This document shows, piece after piece, positions 1-5,146 of a stretch of DNA of 5,146 bases; within the stretch, counting starts at the first letter, position 1; the number at the start of each line of letters is the position of its first letter. Both the position numbers and the translations under genes were made by a program. This stretch comes from Clostridia bacterium (GTDB lineage: Bacteria > Bacillota > Sulfobacillia > SLMV01): the NCBI GenBank assembly GCA_007136565.1, contig SLGS01000028.1:1-5146 (forward strand). Reading direction: 5' to 3'. The notes below the pieces were generated by a model. It saw only the letters and a list, made by a program, of their open reading frames with translations. It did not search any database and was not told the origin of the DNA.

Positions 1-680
1 GTTGTAATCTGAACCGCGTGATCCTCGTAGGCCGGCAGGTGCCGAAGGGGCGTCGACCCGTGGCTCACCGGGCCGCGCTCGAGCCACTCTTGTGTCCTGC
101 CGAAGCAATCCTTTAGTAGGTCCCTGAGGATGGGATCTGCGAGGGCTTCCTTGCTCAGAGGGGCCTGTCGAAATATCCACGCGACCATGCTCTGGCGCAA
201 GGCGCCGCCCTGGCGAATGCGCCCGATGTAGTTGTTCGAAAAGCCCTGGTTGTAAAACTGGGATGCGAGACCGGGAGGGTTTGAGATCGCCAGATGAGCC
301 TGGTTCATAGCACTATAGGATGTTCCCATGGTCCCGATCTTCCCATTACACCACGGTTGTCGGACAATCCACCGGCAGGTGTCGAACCCGTCGTCCACAT
401 CCACGGGTCCGAAGGGTTCGGGGATTCCCTCGGACTCGAAACGCCCCCGGACGTCCTGGGCGAGGACGGCGTAACCGCGGCGAGCAAAGAAGGTGCAGTG
501 ACGCGCCAGGGCGGTGCCCGTTCTGTCGTAGGGCGTGCGCTCGATAAGGGTGGCGTGTGGCCCCAAGATGGGCTCGCTGCCCTCGGCGGGAAGGTAGAGA
601 TCGGCGGTCAACGATACTCCATCTCTCATCGGGATCTGCACCGTTGTCTTATGCACGTCGGCGTACCTGGAGGTCACCAC
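1..680 (-). CDS. CocE/NonD family alpha/beta hydrolase (peptidase S15-like), N-terminal part, cut by window edge
   Basis: The minus-strand frame stays open from 680 to the left edge, giving 226 codons of a protein that continues outside the window. It reads as the N-terminal catalytic part of a CocE/NonD (X-Pro dipeptidyl-peptidase S15-like) serine hydrolase; family members cleave esters, amides or acyl-peptides. Recognisable blocks are PMRDGVSLTADLYLP (residues 17-31), RTPYDRTG (48-55), a GYAVLAQDVRGRFESEG segment (69-85) and the nucleophile elbow GTSYSA, with Ser121 the predicted catalytic Ser. The usual family elbow is GxSYxG, so Ala124 replaces the last Gly. The catalytic Asp and His and the C-terminal jelly-roll domain would lie beyond the edge. 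No signal peptide is seen, so it is probably cytoplasmic. GTG at 678-680 is chosen because AAAGGGG lies 6 nt upstream; GTG at 675-677 or TTG at 684-686 are alternatives, and an in-frame TGA at 693-695 bars any earlier start. It starts 88 nt after the small membrane protein and could be co-transcribed with it. Substrate unknown. Confidence 0.9.
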   Translation of the reverse strand, partial: MVTSRYADVHKTTVQIPMRDGVSLTADLYLPAEGSEPILGPHATLIERTPYDRTGTALARHCTFFARRGYAVLAQDVRGRFESEGIPEPFGPVDVDDGFDTCRWIVRQPWCNGKIGTMGTSYSAMNQAHLAISNPPGLASQFYNQGFSNNYIGRIRQGGALRQSMVAWIFRQAPLSKEALADPILRDLLKDCFGRTQEWLERGPVSHGSTPLRHLPAYEDHAVQIT

Positions 681-686
681 GCTCAA

Positions 687-693
687 CCCCTTT
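687..693 (-). promoter_or_regulatory. Ribosome binding site of the hydrolase gene
   Basis: AAAGGGG on the minus strand, 6 nt before the GTG at 680 and 9 nt before the GTG at 677. It overlaps the in-frame stop at 693-695 by one base, which confines the start to the 675-686 cluster of TTG/GTG codons. No convincing promoter was found in the 681-768 gap, so transcription may come from the membrane-protein gene upstream. Confidence 0.6.
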
Positions 694-768
694 CATTACC
701 TTGATGTTCCCCACGCGAGCCCCTGTACCTGCGCGAGAGGTCGGAAAGCCGCGCACGAGAAGCACCAT

Positions 769-1233
769 TCAACTCGATTTCCGCCGTCCGATGAAGGACG
801 CCGCCGCCGTAATTACCAGGATAAACCCCGCCGTCGCACCGGGAAGGGTGATGCCCACGCCCACTAGGTGTGGTGTAGCGACCATTGCTATCCCCGATGA
901 TAGGAACAGGATCGCTGCTGGGAGCGGCCTGTGGACGTGCAGGACACCCCCCGCCACGGCTACGTTGGAACTCGCGAGCAAGATGAGCGCGGTCAGCAAG
1001 GGCGCCCCGGATCCTTCGACCCCGGGCAATGCCGAAGATGCGGGATCGTGGCCCGCGTCTACACCCCCGGTGAGAATCGACACGGCGATCCTAAAAAAGG
1101 CATCTACCAATCCGAGTCCCGCCCCGATTAGTCCGGCTATCGAATACCTGAGTCCATCGACATCCGTGCCGAGCCTTTGGGATATCAAGTTGCGAGTCCT
1201 CACGGGTCGACGGCGAAACAAGGGCACCTCCAT
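769..1233 (-). CDS. Small hypothetical integral membrane protein, four predicted TM helices
   Basis: A 154-residue protein I do not recognise with confidence. A basic N-terminus (FRRRPVRTRN, residues 6-15) precedes four hydrophobic segments at about 29-54, 79-98, 104-121 and 125-148. A 24-residue hydrophilic Gly/Pro/Asp loop separates the first two, and the protein ends in the basic tail GRRKSS. The basic ends suggest both termini are cytoplasmic. The arrangement of one helix, a loop and a compact three-helix Gly/Ala-rich bundle resembles small DUF4064-like membrane proteins, but this is only a shape resemblance. The start is uncertain: ATG at 1231-1233 has no clear upstream Shine-Dalgarno, whereas a GGAGGT inside the first codons stands 4 nt before a TTG (1219-1221) that would give a 150-residue protein. 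It lies beyond the hairpin that ends the lipoprotein gene, so it probably has its own promoter, which I could not identify, and may be co-transcribed with the hydrolase. A long plus-strand frame overlaps it but is Arg/Pro-rich and looks like a shadow. Confidence 0.68.
   Translation of the reverse strand: MEVPLFRRRPVRTRNLISQRLGTDVDGLRYSIAGLIGAGLGLVDAFFRIAVSILTGGVDAGHDPASSALPGVEGSGAPLLTALILLASSNVAVAGGVLHVHRPLPAAILFLSSGIAMVATPHLVGVGITLPGATAGFILVITAAASFIGRRKSS
1226..1231 (-). promoter_or_regulatory. Possible ribosome binding site implying a TTG start for the membrane protein
   Basis: GGAGGT on the minus strand lies within the first three codons of the ATG-started reading and 4 nt before an in-frame TTG (1219-1221). 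It is the strongest Shine-Dalgarno match near this gene. If used, the protein starts at residue 5 of the longer reading. The spacing is somewhat short, so the ATG start is not excluded. Confidence 0.35.
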
Positions 1234-1303
1234 CTACATCATCGATACCACCGGGCATTTCTACGTCGCGCCGCGGATAATCCTTCCAAACCGCGAAACG
1301 ATC

Positions 1304-1331
1304 AGGGCCCCGTCGCCATCGACGGGGCCCT
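1304..1331 (-). terminator. Probable terminator hairpin of the multi-FMN lipoprotein gene
   Basis: AGGGCCCCGTCG (1304-1315) and CGACGGGGCCCT (1320-1331) form a perfect 12-bp stem with a 4-nt loop, 44 nt after the lipoprotein stop codon. Read on the minus strand it is followed by GATCGTTT, so the U-tract is weak. Placement between two same-strand genes favours a terminator that insulates the downstream membrane-protein gene; the weak U-run makes the efficiency uncertain. Confidence 0.7.
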
Positions 1332-1375
1332 TCCGTTACATCAAGTGCGTAGGGTTTGTGTCGGGCGATCTCGGA

Positions 1376-3010
1376 TCAGGATGCGTCTTCGAGGGCTCGT
1401 TCCAGGGCCTGGACGAACATGTCCGAGGTACTGGTGGCTCCGGTCACGGCGTCTACATCCGCCGATTGGGCCTCCAGGGCGCGTTCGGGAAGCTCTTCGA
1501 GCGCCACGGCCCACTCCTCGTAATCGTAGGTTTCGGGGGACTTGGGCTCTCCATCGGCGTATTCCTCCATGGAAATGGAGACGATCTGGCCGAGGAGAAT
1601 GCTCACTTCGACCTCTACCCAGCCGCCGCGATCCGATTCGTCGGAGCGACCACTGTAAGTGCCATCCTCGTAGGGACCCTGCACCAGGGCCGGCTCCTCG
1701 TTGAGGGCACGGCGTAGCGCCTGGACGAACTTATCGTAGGTGCTGGTAGCTCCCGCTATACCGTCGATGTCGGAGGACTGGGCCTCGAGGACGCGCTCGG
1801 GAAGCTCTTCCGCCGCCACGGCCCACTCTTCGTAGGTGTAGGTGTCCGCGGACTTCTCGCTGCCGTCACCCTGGAATTCGCGCAGTTCGGCTTCGACGAT
1901 TTCTCCGTTTTCGACGACGACGCGAGCGCTGACGTACCCCCGGGGTCCGGGATCGGAATATCCGACGTGTTCACCGTCGACGAAGGTAACGTCGGCGGGC
2001 TCTTCTTCACCCAGGGCGCGACGGACGGCCTGCACGAACATGTCAGAGGTGCTGGTGGCTCCGGCCACGGCGTCGATATCGGCGGACTGGGCCTCGAGGA
2101 CGCGCTCGGGAAGTTCTTCGAGCGCCACGGCCCACTCCTCGTAGTCGTAGGTCTCGGGGGACTTGGCGACTCCGTCGGCGTATTCTTCCATGGATACCGA
2201 GACTATGTGCCCGAGTAGTACGTTAACCTCTACCTCAACCCATCCATTTCGCGCGGACGTATCGGAACGACCCGCGTGGGAGCCGTCTTCGTAGGGGCCC
2301 ATTGCGAGGGCGTCATCTTCACCGAGGGCCCTGCGTAGCGCCTGCACGAACTTGTCGGATGTACTGGTCGCTCCGGCGTAGCCATCTATATCGGTCGATT
2401 GTTCTTCGATGACTCTCCACGGCAGCTCTTCGGCAGCTTCGGCCCATTCTTCGAAGGAATATGTCTCGGGGGTCTTCTCGCTACCGTCACCTTGGAACTC
2501 GCGCAGCTGCACATCGGTGATGGTTCCGCGCTGAACTACCACGTGCGCGGAAACGTATCCGCGGGGCCCGGGATCGGAGTAGCCCACGTGTTCTCCGTCG
2601 GGGAAGGGCCCGGTCTCGTCGTCTTCTTCGCCCAGGGCGCGACGGACGGCCTGCATGAAAAGTTCACTGGTGGAAGTGGCGCCGGCTATCGCATCCACTT
2701 CCGAGGACTGCGCTTCGATCACGGCGGCCGGCAATTCTTCGACCGCCACCGCCCACTCTTCGTAGTCATAGGTTTCGGGAGTCTTTTCACTTCCATCGCC
2801 GCGGAATTCCTTCATCTCGACCTCGACGATTTCTCCGTCGGAGATCTCCAATTCGACCCACACGTACCCGCGATGGCTGGCGTCCGAAGCTCCTTCGTAC
2901 GTGCCATCTTCTAGATCGAAGGTACCCGTCGCCCCTCGCCCTCCGCAGGAGGCGAATGTCAGGGCTACAACCATCAACGATACGAATGCCAATGACCAAA
3001 CCTTTCGCAC
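1376..3010 (-). CDS. Lipoprotein with five tandem FMN-binding domains (predicted multi-flavinylated electron carrier)
   Basis: A 544-residue exported lipoprotein. Residues 1-21 form a signal peptide (basic RK, hydrophobic core) ending in the lipobox FAS-C, so Cys22 is the predicted lipidated residue. The rest is five FMN_bind-type domains starting with a DG pair at 35, 138, 242, 345 and 449. Each ends in the flavinylation motif DxxxGAT followed by Ser, with acceptor Thr at 112, 215, 319, 422 and 526. In NqrC/RnfG proteins ApbE attaches FMN to this Thr through a phosphoester bond. The residue before GAT is Ala in domains 1-4 and Thr in domain 5, where Ser/Thr is usual. Every domain is 77 residues from DG to acceptor Thr and has an EEWA segment with Trp (86, 189, 293, 396, 500) exactly 26 residues before that Thr. 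Domains 2/4 and 3/5 are paired copies. GTG at 3008-3010 is the start: TAA is directly upstream in frame and AAAGGA lies 8 nt away. The inferred role is electron relay at the cell surface or periplasm, partner to the divergent RnfG-like protein; Listeria PplA is a simpler two-FMN-domain lipoprotein analogue. Confidence 0.93.
   Translation of the reverse strand: MRKVWSLAFVSLMVVALTFASCGGRGATGTFDLEDGTYEGASDASHRGYVWVELEISDGEIVEVEMKEFRGDGSEKTPETYDYEEWAVAVEELPAAVIEAQSSEVDAIAGATSTSELFMQAVRRALGEEDDETGPFPDGEHVGYSDPGPRGYVSAHVVVQRGTITDVQLREFQGDGSEKTPETYSFEEWAEAAEELPWRVIEEQSTDIDGYAGATSTSDKFVQALRRALGEDDALAMGPYEDGSHAGRSDTSARNGWVEVEVNVLLGHIVSVSMEEYADGVAKSPETYDYEEWAVALEELPERVLEAQSADIDAVAGATSTSDMFVQAVRRALGEEEPADVTFVDGEHVGYSDPGPRGYVSARVVVENGEIVEAELREFQGDGSEKSADTYTYEEWAVAAEELPERVLEAQSSDIDGIAGATSTYDKFVQALRRALNEEPALVQGPYEDGTYSGRSDESDRGGWVEVEVSILLGQIVSISMEEYADGEPKSPETYDYEEWAVALEELPERALEAQSADVDAVTGATSTSDMFVQALERALEDAS
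1379..1978 (-). repeat. Two-domain repeat unit, copy 2 (lipoprotein FMN domains 4-5)
   Basis: Second copy of the 621-nt unit, encoding residues 345-544. It lacks the last seven codons of the unit because the gene ends in EDAS shortly after domain 5. It has diverged from copy 1 by scattered, frame-preserving substitutions, which points to selection on the protein and not to a very recent duplication. Confidence 0.85.
1979..2599 (-). repeat. Two-domain repeat unit, copy 1 (lipoprotein FMN domains 2-3)
   Basis: This stretch encodes residues 138-344 and is repeated directly by 1379-1978 with a constant offset of 621 nt. Matching anchors include TTCTCGCT.CCGTCACC at 2475 and 1854 and GAACATGTC at 2036 and 1415. 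At protein level domain 2 (GYVSAHVVV, REFQGDGSEK) matches domain 4 (GYVSARVVV, REFQGDGSEK), and domain 3 (NVLLGHIVSVSMEEYADG) matches domain 5 (SILLGQIVSISMEEYADG). The alternating pattern shows a duplication of a two-domain block rather than of single domains. Confidence 0.85.
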
Positions 3011-3018
3011 TTATATCT

Positions 3019-3024
3019 TCCTTT
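3019..3024 (-). promoter_or_regulatory. Ribosome binding site of the lipoprotein gene
   Basis: AAAGGA on the minus strand with 8 nt before the GTG at 3010. Together with the in-frame TAA at 3011-3013 it fixes GTG as the start, which also gives a complete signal peptide beginning MRK. Confidence 0.8.
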
Positions 3025-3076
3025 CAGGATCTTACTGCAAATGATGTTCGAAAACTTCAAGAACACACCTGAAGCG

Positions 3077-3105
3077 ATCATACAGCACATCCGAACGCCG
3101 TTCAA
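3077..3105 (-). promoter_or_regulatory. Sigma-70-type promoter for the lipoprotein gene
   Basis: On the minus strand TTGAAC (3105-3100) is followed after exactly 17 nt by TATGAT (3082-3077): four of six -35 bases and five of six -10 bases match TTGACA/TATAAT. Transcription would start near 3070, leaving a leader of about 60 nt before the GTG. No strong leader secondary structure was seen. Confidence 0.65.
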
Positions 3106-3190
3106 TGCCCCCGCTGATATCCGTATCCAGTTCCAGGAAGGGGGAAACTATCTCCGCATAGGGAACATCGCGTGGTCCGTGGGGCCTCTA

Positions 3191-3220
3191 TTGAGGGAGA
3201 TCTGTCCCGCGTTGTAGTAT
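3191..3220 (+). promoter_or_regulatory. Possible sigma-70-type promoter for the RnfG-like gene
   Basis: TTGAGG (3191-3196), an 18-nt spacer, then TAGTAT (3215-3220). It is weaker than the opposing promoter. The predicted start near 3227 gives a leader of about 86 nt to the ATG at 3313 and lies upstream of the alternative ATG at 3253. Confidence 0.45.
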
Positions 3221-3300
3221 TGTTATCAGAGATGAAACGGAAATAACCCGCGATGCCGGGATTTCTTGAGGGCGATCCCGCGTCCGTACCAATTGGGATC

Positions 3301-3308
3301 AGAGGTGA
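3301..3308 (+). promoter_or_regulatory. Ribosome binding site deciding the RnfG-like start
   Basis: AGAGGTGA ends 4 nt before ATG 3313-3315 (7 nt if AGAGG is the pairing core). The upstream in-frame ATG at 3253 has no comparable site and would put 20 residues before the membrane anchor that RnfG proteins do not need. The 3313 start is therefore preferred. Confidence 0.75.
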
Positions 3309-3312
3309 GAGG

Positions 3313-5046
3313 ATGCAGAAGCTCGAGGTAGTCCGAATGGGTCTATTCCTAATGATCGTCTGCGCGGTGGCGGCCCTGGCCTTGGCCTTCACTGCCACGG
3401 CCACCCAGCCGATTATCGATGAGAACAGGGAGAGGGAACTCCAGGAGGGCCTCGCCGAAGCTTTGCCGGGTGCCAGCGATTTCGAGTTGGTCGAGGAATG
3501 GGACGGCGGATCCATGTACGAGGGATACGGAGACGATGGAACCGTGGGTTACGTGGTTTCGATAGAACGCTCCGGATACGCCGGCCCCATCACGGTGTTG
3601 GTGGGAATAGACATGAGTGGCGCCGTCGCGGCCCCGATCAAGATACTCGAACACACCGAAACCCCGGGCCTCGGTTCGAACATCGAACTGGATTGGTTCA
3701 GGGAGCAATTCGAGGACAAGACGCGAGAAGATGCCCTCGCCGTAAACGATGACCTGGACGGCCTCGCCGGGGCGACGGTATCCGCCCAGGCCGTTGCCGG
3801 CGCCGTCGCCGACGCCCTGGGGCGCTGGTCGACCATGATGGCGGGCGTGGCCACGGGCCAAGAGATCGCAGATATGGATGATGGCGTATATAGAGGTAGT
3901 GGGCGCGGCTACGGTGGCAACATCGTGGTCGAAGTGGAGATCGTGGACGGGCGGTTGGTGCGAGTAGACGTACTGGAGCACGCCGAGACCCCAAGCATCG
4001 GCGGTCCGGCCATAGAGCGCGTCCCCCCCGAGATGGTCGAGGAACAGGCCACCGAGGTGGAGGCCGTAGCCGGCGCCACCGCGACCACCTGGGGAGTAAT
4101 CGAGGCCGTCGAGAACGCCCTATTCGCCCTGGGAGTGGAGGATGCCGACTTCGACCTGTCCGAGATCCCCGATGGTACGTATGAAGGCGAAGCGATGGGC
4201 TACGCCGGGGCCATCCGGGTCAAAGTAGAGGTAGAAGATGGCGAACTGGTCGGAATCAGGATAGTCGATTCGTACGAAGTGCACGAGTATATAGCCGACG
4301 TATACAGGCTCATCCCGAGGAAGATGCTCGAGGAGCAAAGGATCGACGTCGATGCATATTCCGGGGCCACGGAGACGACGATGGCCATCATCGAGGCCGT
4401 GAAACTGTCGCTACTGCAGTCCGATGAGATGGCGGAGGCCCCGGTGAACGATGTGGACTTCTCCTCGGTGCCCGACGGCGTTTATCGCGGCCGATCCGAG
4501 GGGTACGGCGGTGAAATCACGGTCGAAGTCGAGTTCGCCGGAGGCGAATTGGAGAGTATCAGGGTCCTGGATCACAAGGAGACCCCCGACCTGGCCGACC
4601 CCGCGATCTCTGCTGTAACGGAGGATATCCTGGAGCGGCAGAGCATAGTGGTCGACGCGCAATCCGGCGCCACCGAGACCAGCGAGGCCATTATGAGGGC
4701 CATCGAAGATGCCGCGCGCCGGGCCATCGCGGGCGAGGAGCCCGGTTTCGAGGAAGTGGATCTCAGTGTCATCCCCGACGGTTCCTATCGCGGTTCCGCC
4801 GAGGGTTACCGCGGCGAGGTAGTCGTTGAGGTGGAGTTCTCGGGTGGCCGCCTGATCAGGGTGGAAATCGTCGAGCACGAAGAAACCCCCGAGATAGCCG
4901 GACCGGCGATCGATGCCGTCACGGATCAAATCGTCGAAGACCAGGAGATCGAGGTCGACGCGTACTCGGGCGCCACCGCCACCAGCGTCGCCATCATGGA
5001 AGCGGTCATGGAAGCCGTGCGCGCGGCCCTAGACGAGGTTCCATAG
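3313..5046 (+). CDS. RnfG-like membrane-anchored protein with five FMN-binding domains
   Basis: A 577-residue protein. A short N-terminus leads into one TM helix (about 9-31), followed by the RnfG-typical QPIIDENRERELQ segment (32-44), so the bulk should lie outside the cytoplasm. Residues about 45-170 form an RnfG-type FMN domain with the EHTETPGLG motif (113-121) and flavinylation motif DGLAGAT (149-155). In the Rnf complex (ferredoxin:NAD+ oxidoreductase) RnfG carries one FMN bound covalently to this Thr. Four further FMN_bind domains follow, with DG at 190, 287, 388 and 489 and acceptor Thr at 256, 353, 454 and 555, each exactly 66 residues after its DG. Domain 2 has Glu250 instead of Asp in the motif, and domain 3 has SYEVH where the others have HxETP. 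Ordinary RnfG is about 200 residues, so this is a fusion with an extra four-flavin array. The stop is TAG, and a hairpin ends the unit with no rnf gene following, so it appears monocistronic. Inferred role: membrane-proximal flavin relay working with the divergent lipoprotein, either replacing or extending RnfG. Confidence 0.93.
   Translation: MQKLEVVRMGLFLMIVCAVAALALAFTATATQPIIDENRERELQEGLAEALPGASDFELVEEWDGGSMYEGYGDDGTVGYVVSIERSGYAGPITVLVGIDMSGAVAAPIKILEHTETPGLGSNIELDWFREQFEDKTREDALAVNDDLDGLAGATVSAQAVAGAVADALGRWSTMMAGVATGQEIADMDDGVYRGSGRGYGGNIVVEVEIVDGRLVRVDVLEHAETPSIGGPAIERVPPEMVEEQATEVEAVAGATATTWGVIEAVENALFALGVEDADFDLSEIPDGTYEGEAMGYAGAIRVKVEVEDGELVGIRIVDSYEVHEYIADVYRLIPRKMLEEQRIDVDAYSGATETTMAIIEAVKLSLLQSDEMAEAPVNDVDFSSVPDGVYRGRSEGYGGEITVEVEFAGGELESIRVLDHKETPDLADPAISAVTEDILERQSIVVDAQSGATETSEAIMRAIEDAARRAIAGEEPGFEEVDLSVIPDGSYRGSAEGYRGEVVVEVEFSGGRLIRVEIVEHEETPEIAGPAIDAVTDQIVEDQEIEVDAYSGATATSVAIMEAVMEAVRAALDEVP
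3880..5043 (+). repeat. Tandem array of four accessory FMN-binding domains in the RnfG-like protein
   Basis: Four homologous domains (residues 190-577) with the pattern DGxYxG, GYxGxIxVEVE, HxETP and DxxSGAT. Acceptor Thr residues are spaced 97, 101 and 101 residues apart; the shorter step is linker length, since the DG-to-Thr distance is 66 in all four. Domains 4 and 5 are the most alike. DNA identity between copies is lower than in the lipoprotein repeats, which suggests older duplications. Confidence 0.85.
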
Positions 5047-5102
5047 GGTGATGTGAGTTAATCTGGCGAGATCCACCACCAGTCGATGGGACTTGAAGAC
5101 CT

Positions 5103-5136
5103 TGGACCCGGGGGACACCGCTTACCCCCGGGTCCA
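5103..5136 (+). terminator. Probable terminator hairpin after the RnfG-like gene
   Basis: TGGACCCGGGGG (5103-5114) and CCCCCGGGTCCA (5125-5136) form a perfect 12-bp stem with a 10-nt loop, 56 nt after the stop codon. The following CAACCGTCGA has no U-tract, so it is not a textbook intrinsic terminator. It may work with Rho, stabilise the 3' end, or serve a convergent gene beyond the window. Confidence 0.6.
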
Positions 5137-5146
5137 CAACCGTCGA

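Larger units (their letters stand above)
3011..3312. other. Divergent intergenic region between the two multi-FMN genes
   Basis: A 302-bp region more AT-rich than its flanks, separating the divergent start codons. It carries one sigma-70-like promoter per direction and both ribosome binding sites, listed separately. The two -35 boxes are separated by 85 bp (3106-3190), enough for a shared regulator site. Small symmetric elements (TTCCAGGAA at 3131-3139, TTCGAA at 3047-3052) are present but too short to call an operator. The overlapping minus-strand frame at 3102-3515 shows no protein-like features. Confidence 0.75.

Noticed and set aside
294..704. Plus-strand open frame of 136 codons
   Set aside because: Antisense to the well-supported hydrolase gene, whose conserved motifs lie on the minus strand; no homology-like features.
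733..758. Inverted repeat TGCGCG...CGCGCA as a terminator between membrane protein and hydrolase
   Set aside because: Only 6 bp with a long loop and no U-tract; easily expected by chance at this GC content.
557..1717. Plus-strand open frame of 386 codons
   Set aside because: It runs antisense across the hydrolase start, the membrane protein, a hairpin and the end of the lipoprotein gene. It is Arg/Pro-rich at the start, shows no domain logic and has no ribosome binding site. Codon bias of the minus-strand genes explains its openness.
2399..2914. Plus-strand open frame of 171 codons and similar frames over the lipoprotein gene
   Set aside because: Mirror image of the FMN repeats: it shows repeated segments only because the minus-strand gene repeats. 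No start signal.
3253..3312. N-terminal extension of the RnfG-like protein from ATG 3253
   Set aside because: No ribosome binding site at 3253, while ATG 3313 has AGAGGTGA and yields the standard short RnfG N-terminus before the membrane helix.
3349..3981. Minus-strand open frame of 210 codons
   Set aside because: Antisense to the RnfG-like gene, rich in His/Arg/Gly as expected from reversed acidic codons, with no recognisable motif.
1376..5046. CRISPR array, mobile element or phage origin of the repeats
   Set aside because: The repeats are coding, in frame and domain-length; no short spaced repeats, transposase, terminal inverted repeats or target duplications are seen.
5085..5146. Possible start of another plus-strand gene (ATGGGACTTGAAGAC)
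   Set aside because: No ribosome binding site, and the frame runs straight through the 12-bp hairpin; too short to assess at the window edge.

Overview
The window appears to come from a GC-rich bacterium. Bacterial traits are a lipobox signal peptide, sigma-70-like promoters, Shine-Dalgarno sites and GTG starts. The lineage cannot be fixed from the sequence. The flavoprotein content suggests an organism with flavin-based electron transfer outside the cytoplasm, as is common in anaerobes; that is an inference.

Layout. Positions 1-680 (minus) hold the N-terminal 226 residues of a CocE/NonD-type alpha/beta hydrolase that runs off the left edge. Positions 769-1233 (minus) encode a small four-helix membrane protein that I do not recognise. 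Positions 1376-3010 (minus) encode a 544-residue lipoprotein made almost entirely of five tandem FMN-binding domains. A perfect 12-bp hairpin lies downstream of it at 1304-1331. A 302-bp divergent intergenic region (3011-3312) carries one good promoter for each direction. Positions 3313-5046 (plus) encode a 577-residue membrane-anchored protein: an RnfG-type FMN domain followed by four more FMN-binding domains. It is closed by another perfect 12-bp hairpin at 5103-5136.

How the genes work together. The core of the window is the back-to-back pair of five-domain flavoproteins, both predicted to lie outside the cytoplasm: one tethered by a lipid, the other by an N-terminal helix. Together they carry ten GAT-type flavinylation motifs, nine with a fully standard Asp. 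The inferred role is a multi-flavin electron relay, with the RnfG-like protein near a membrane donor and the lipoprotein passing electrons outward. No ApbE flavin transferase and no other Rnf subunit is in the window, so these must be encoded elsewhere if the model holds. The two protein families use clearly different domain variants: 66 residues from the DG start to the acceptor Thr in the accessory RnfG-side domains, and 77 in the lipoprotein domains, where the extra length includes an invariant Trp exactly 26 residues before the acceptor Thr. The hydrolase and small membrane protein show no evident link to the flavoproteins.
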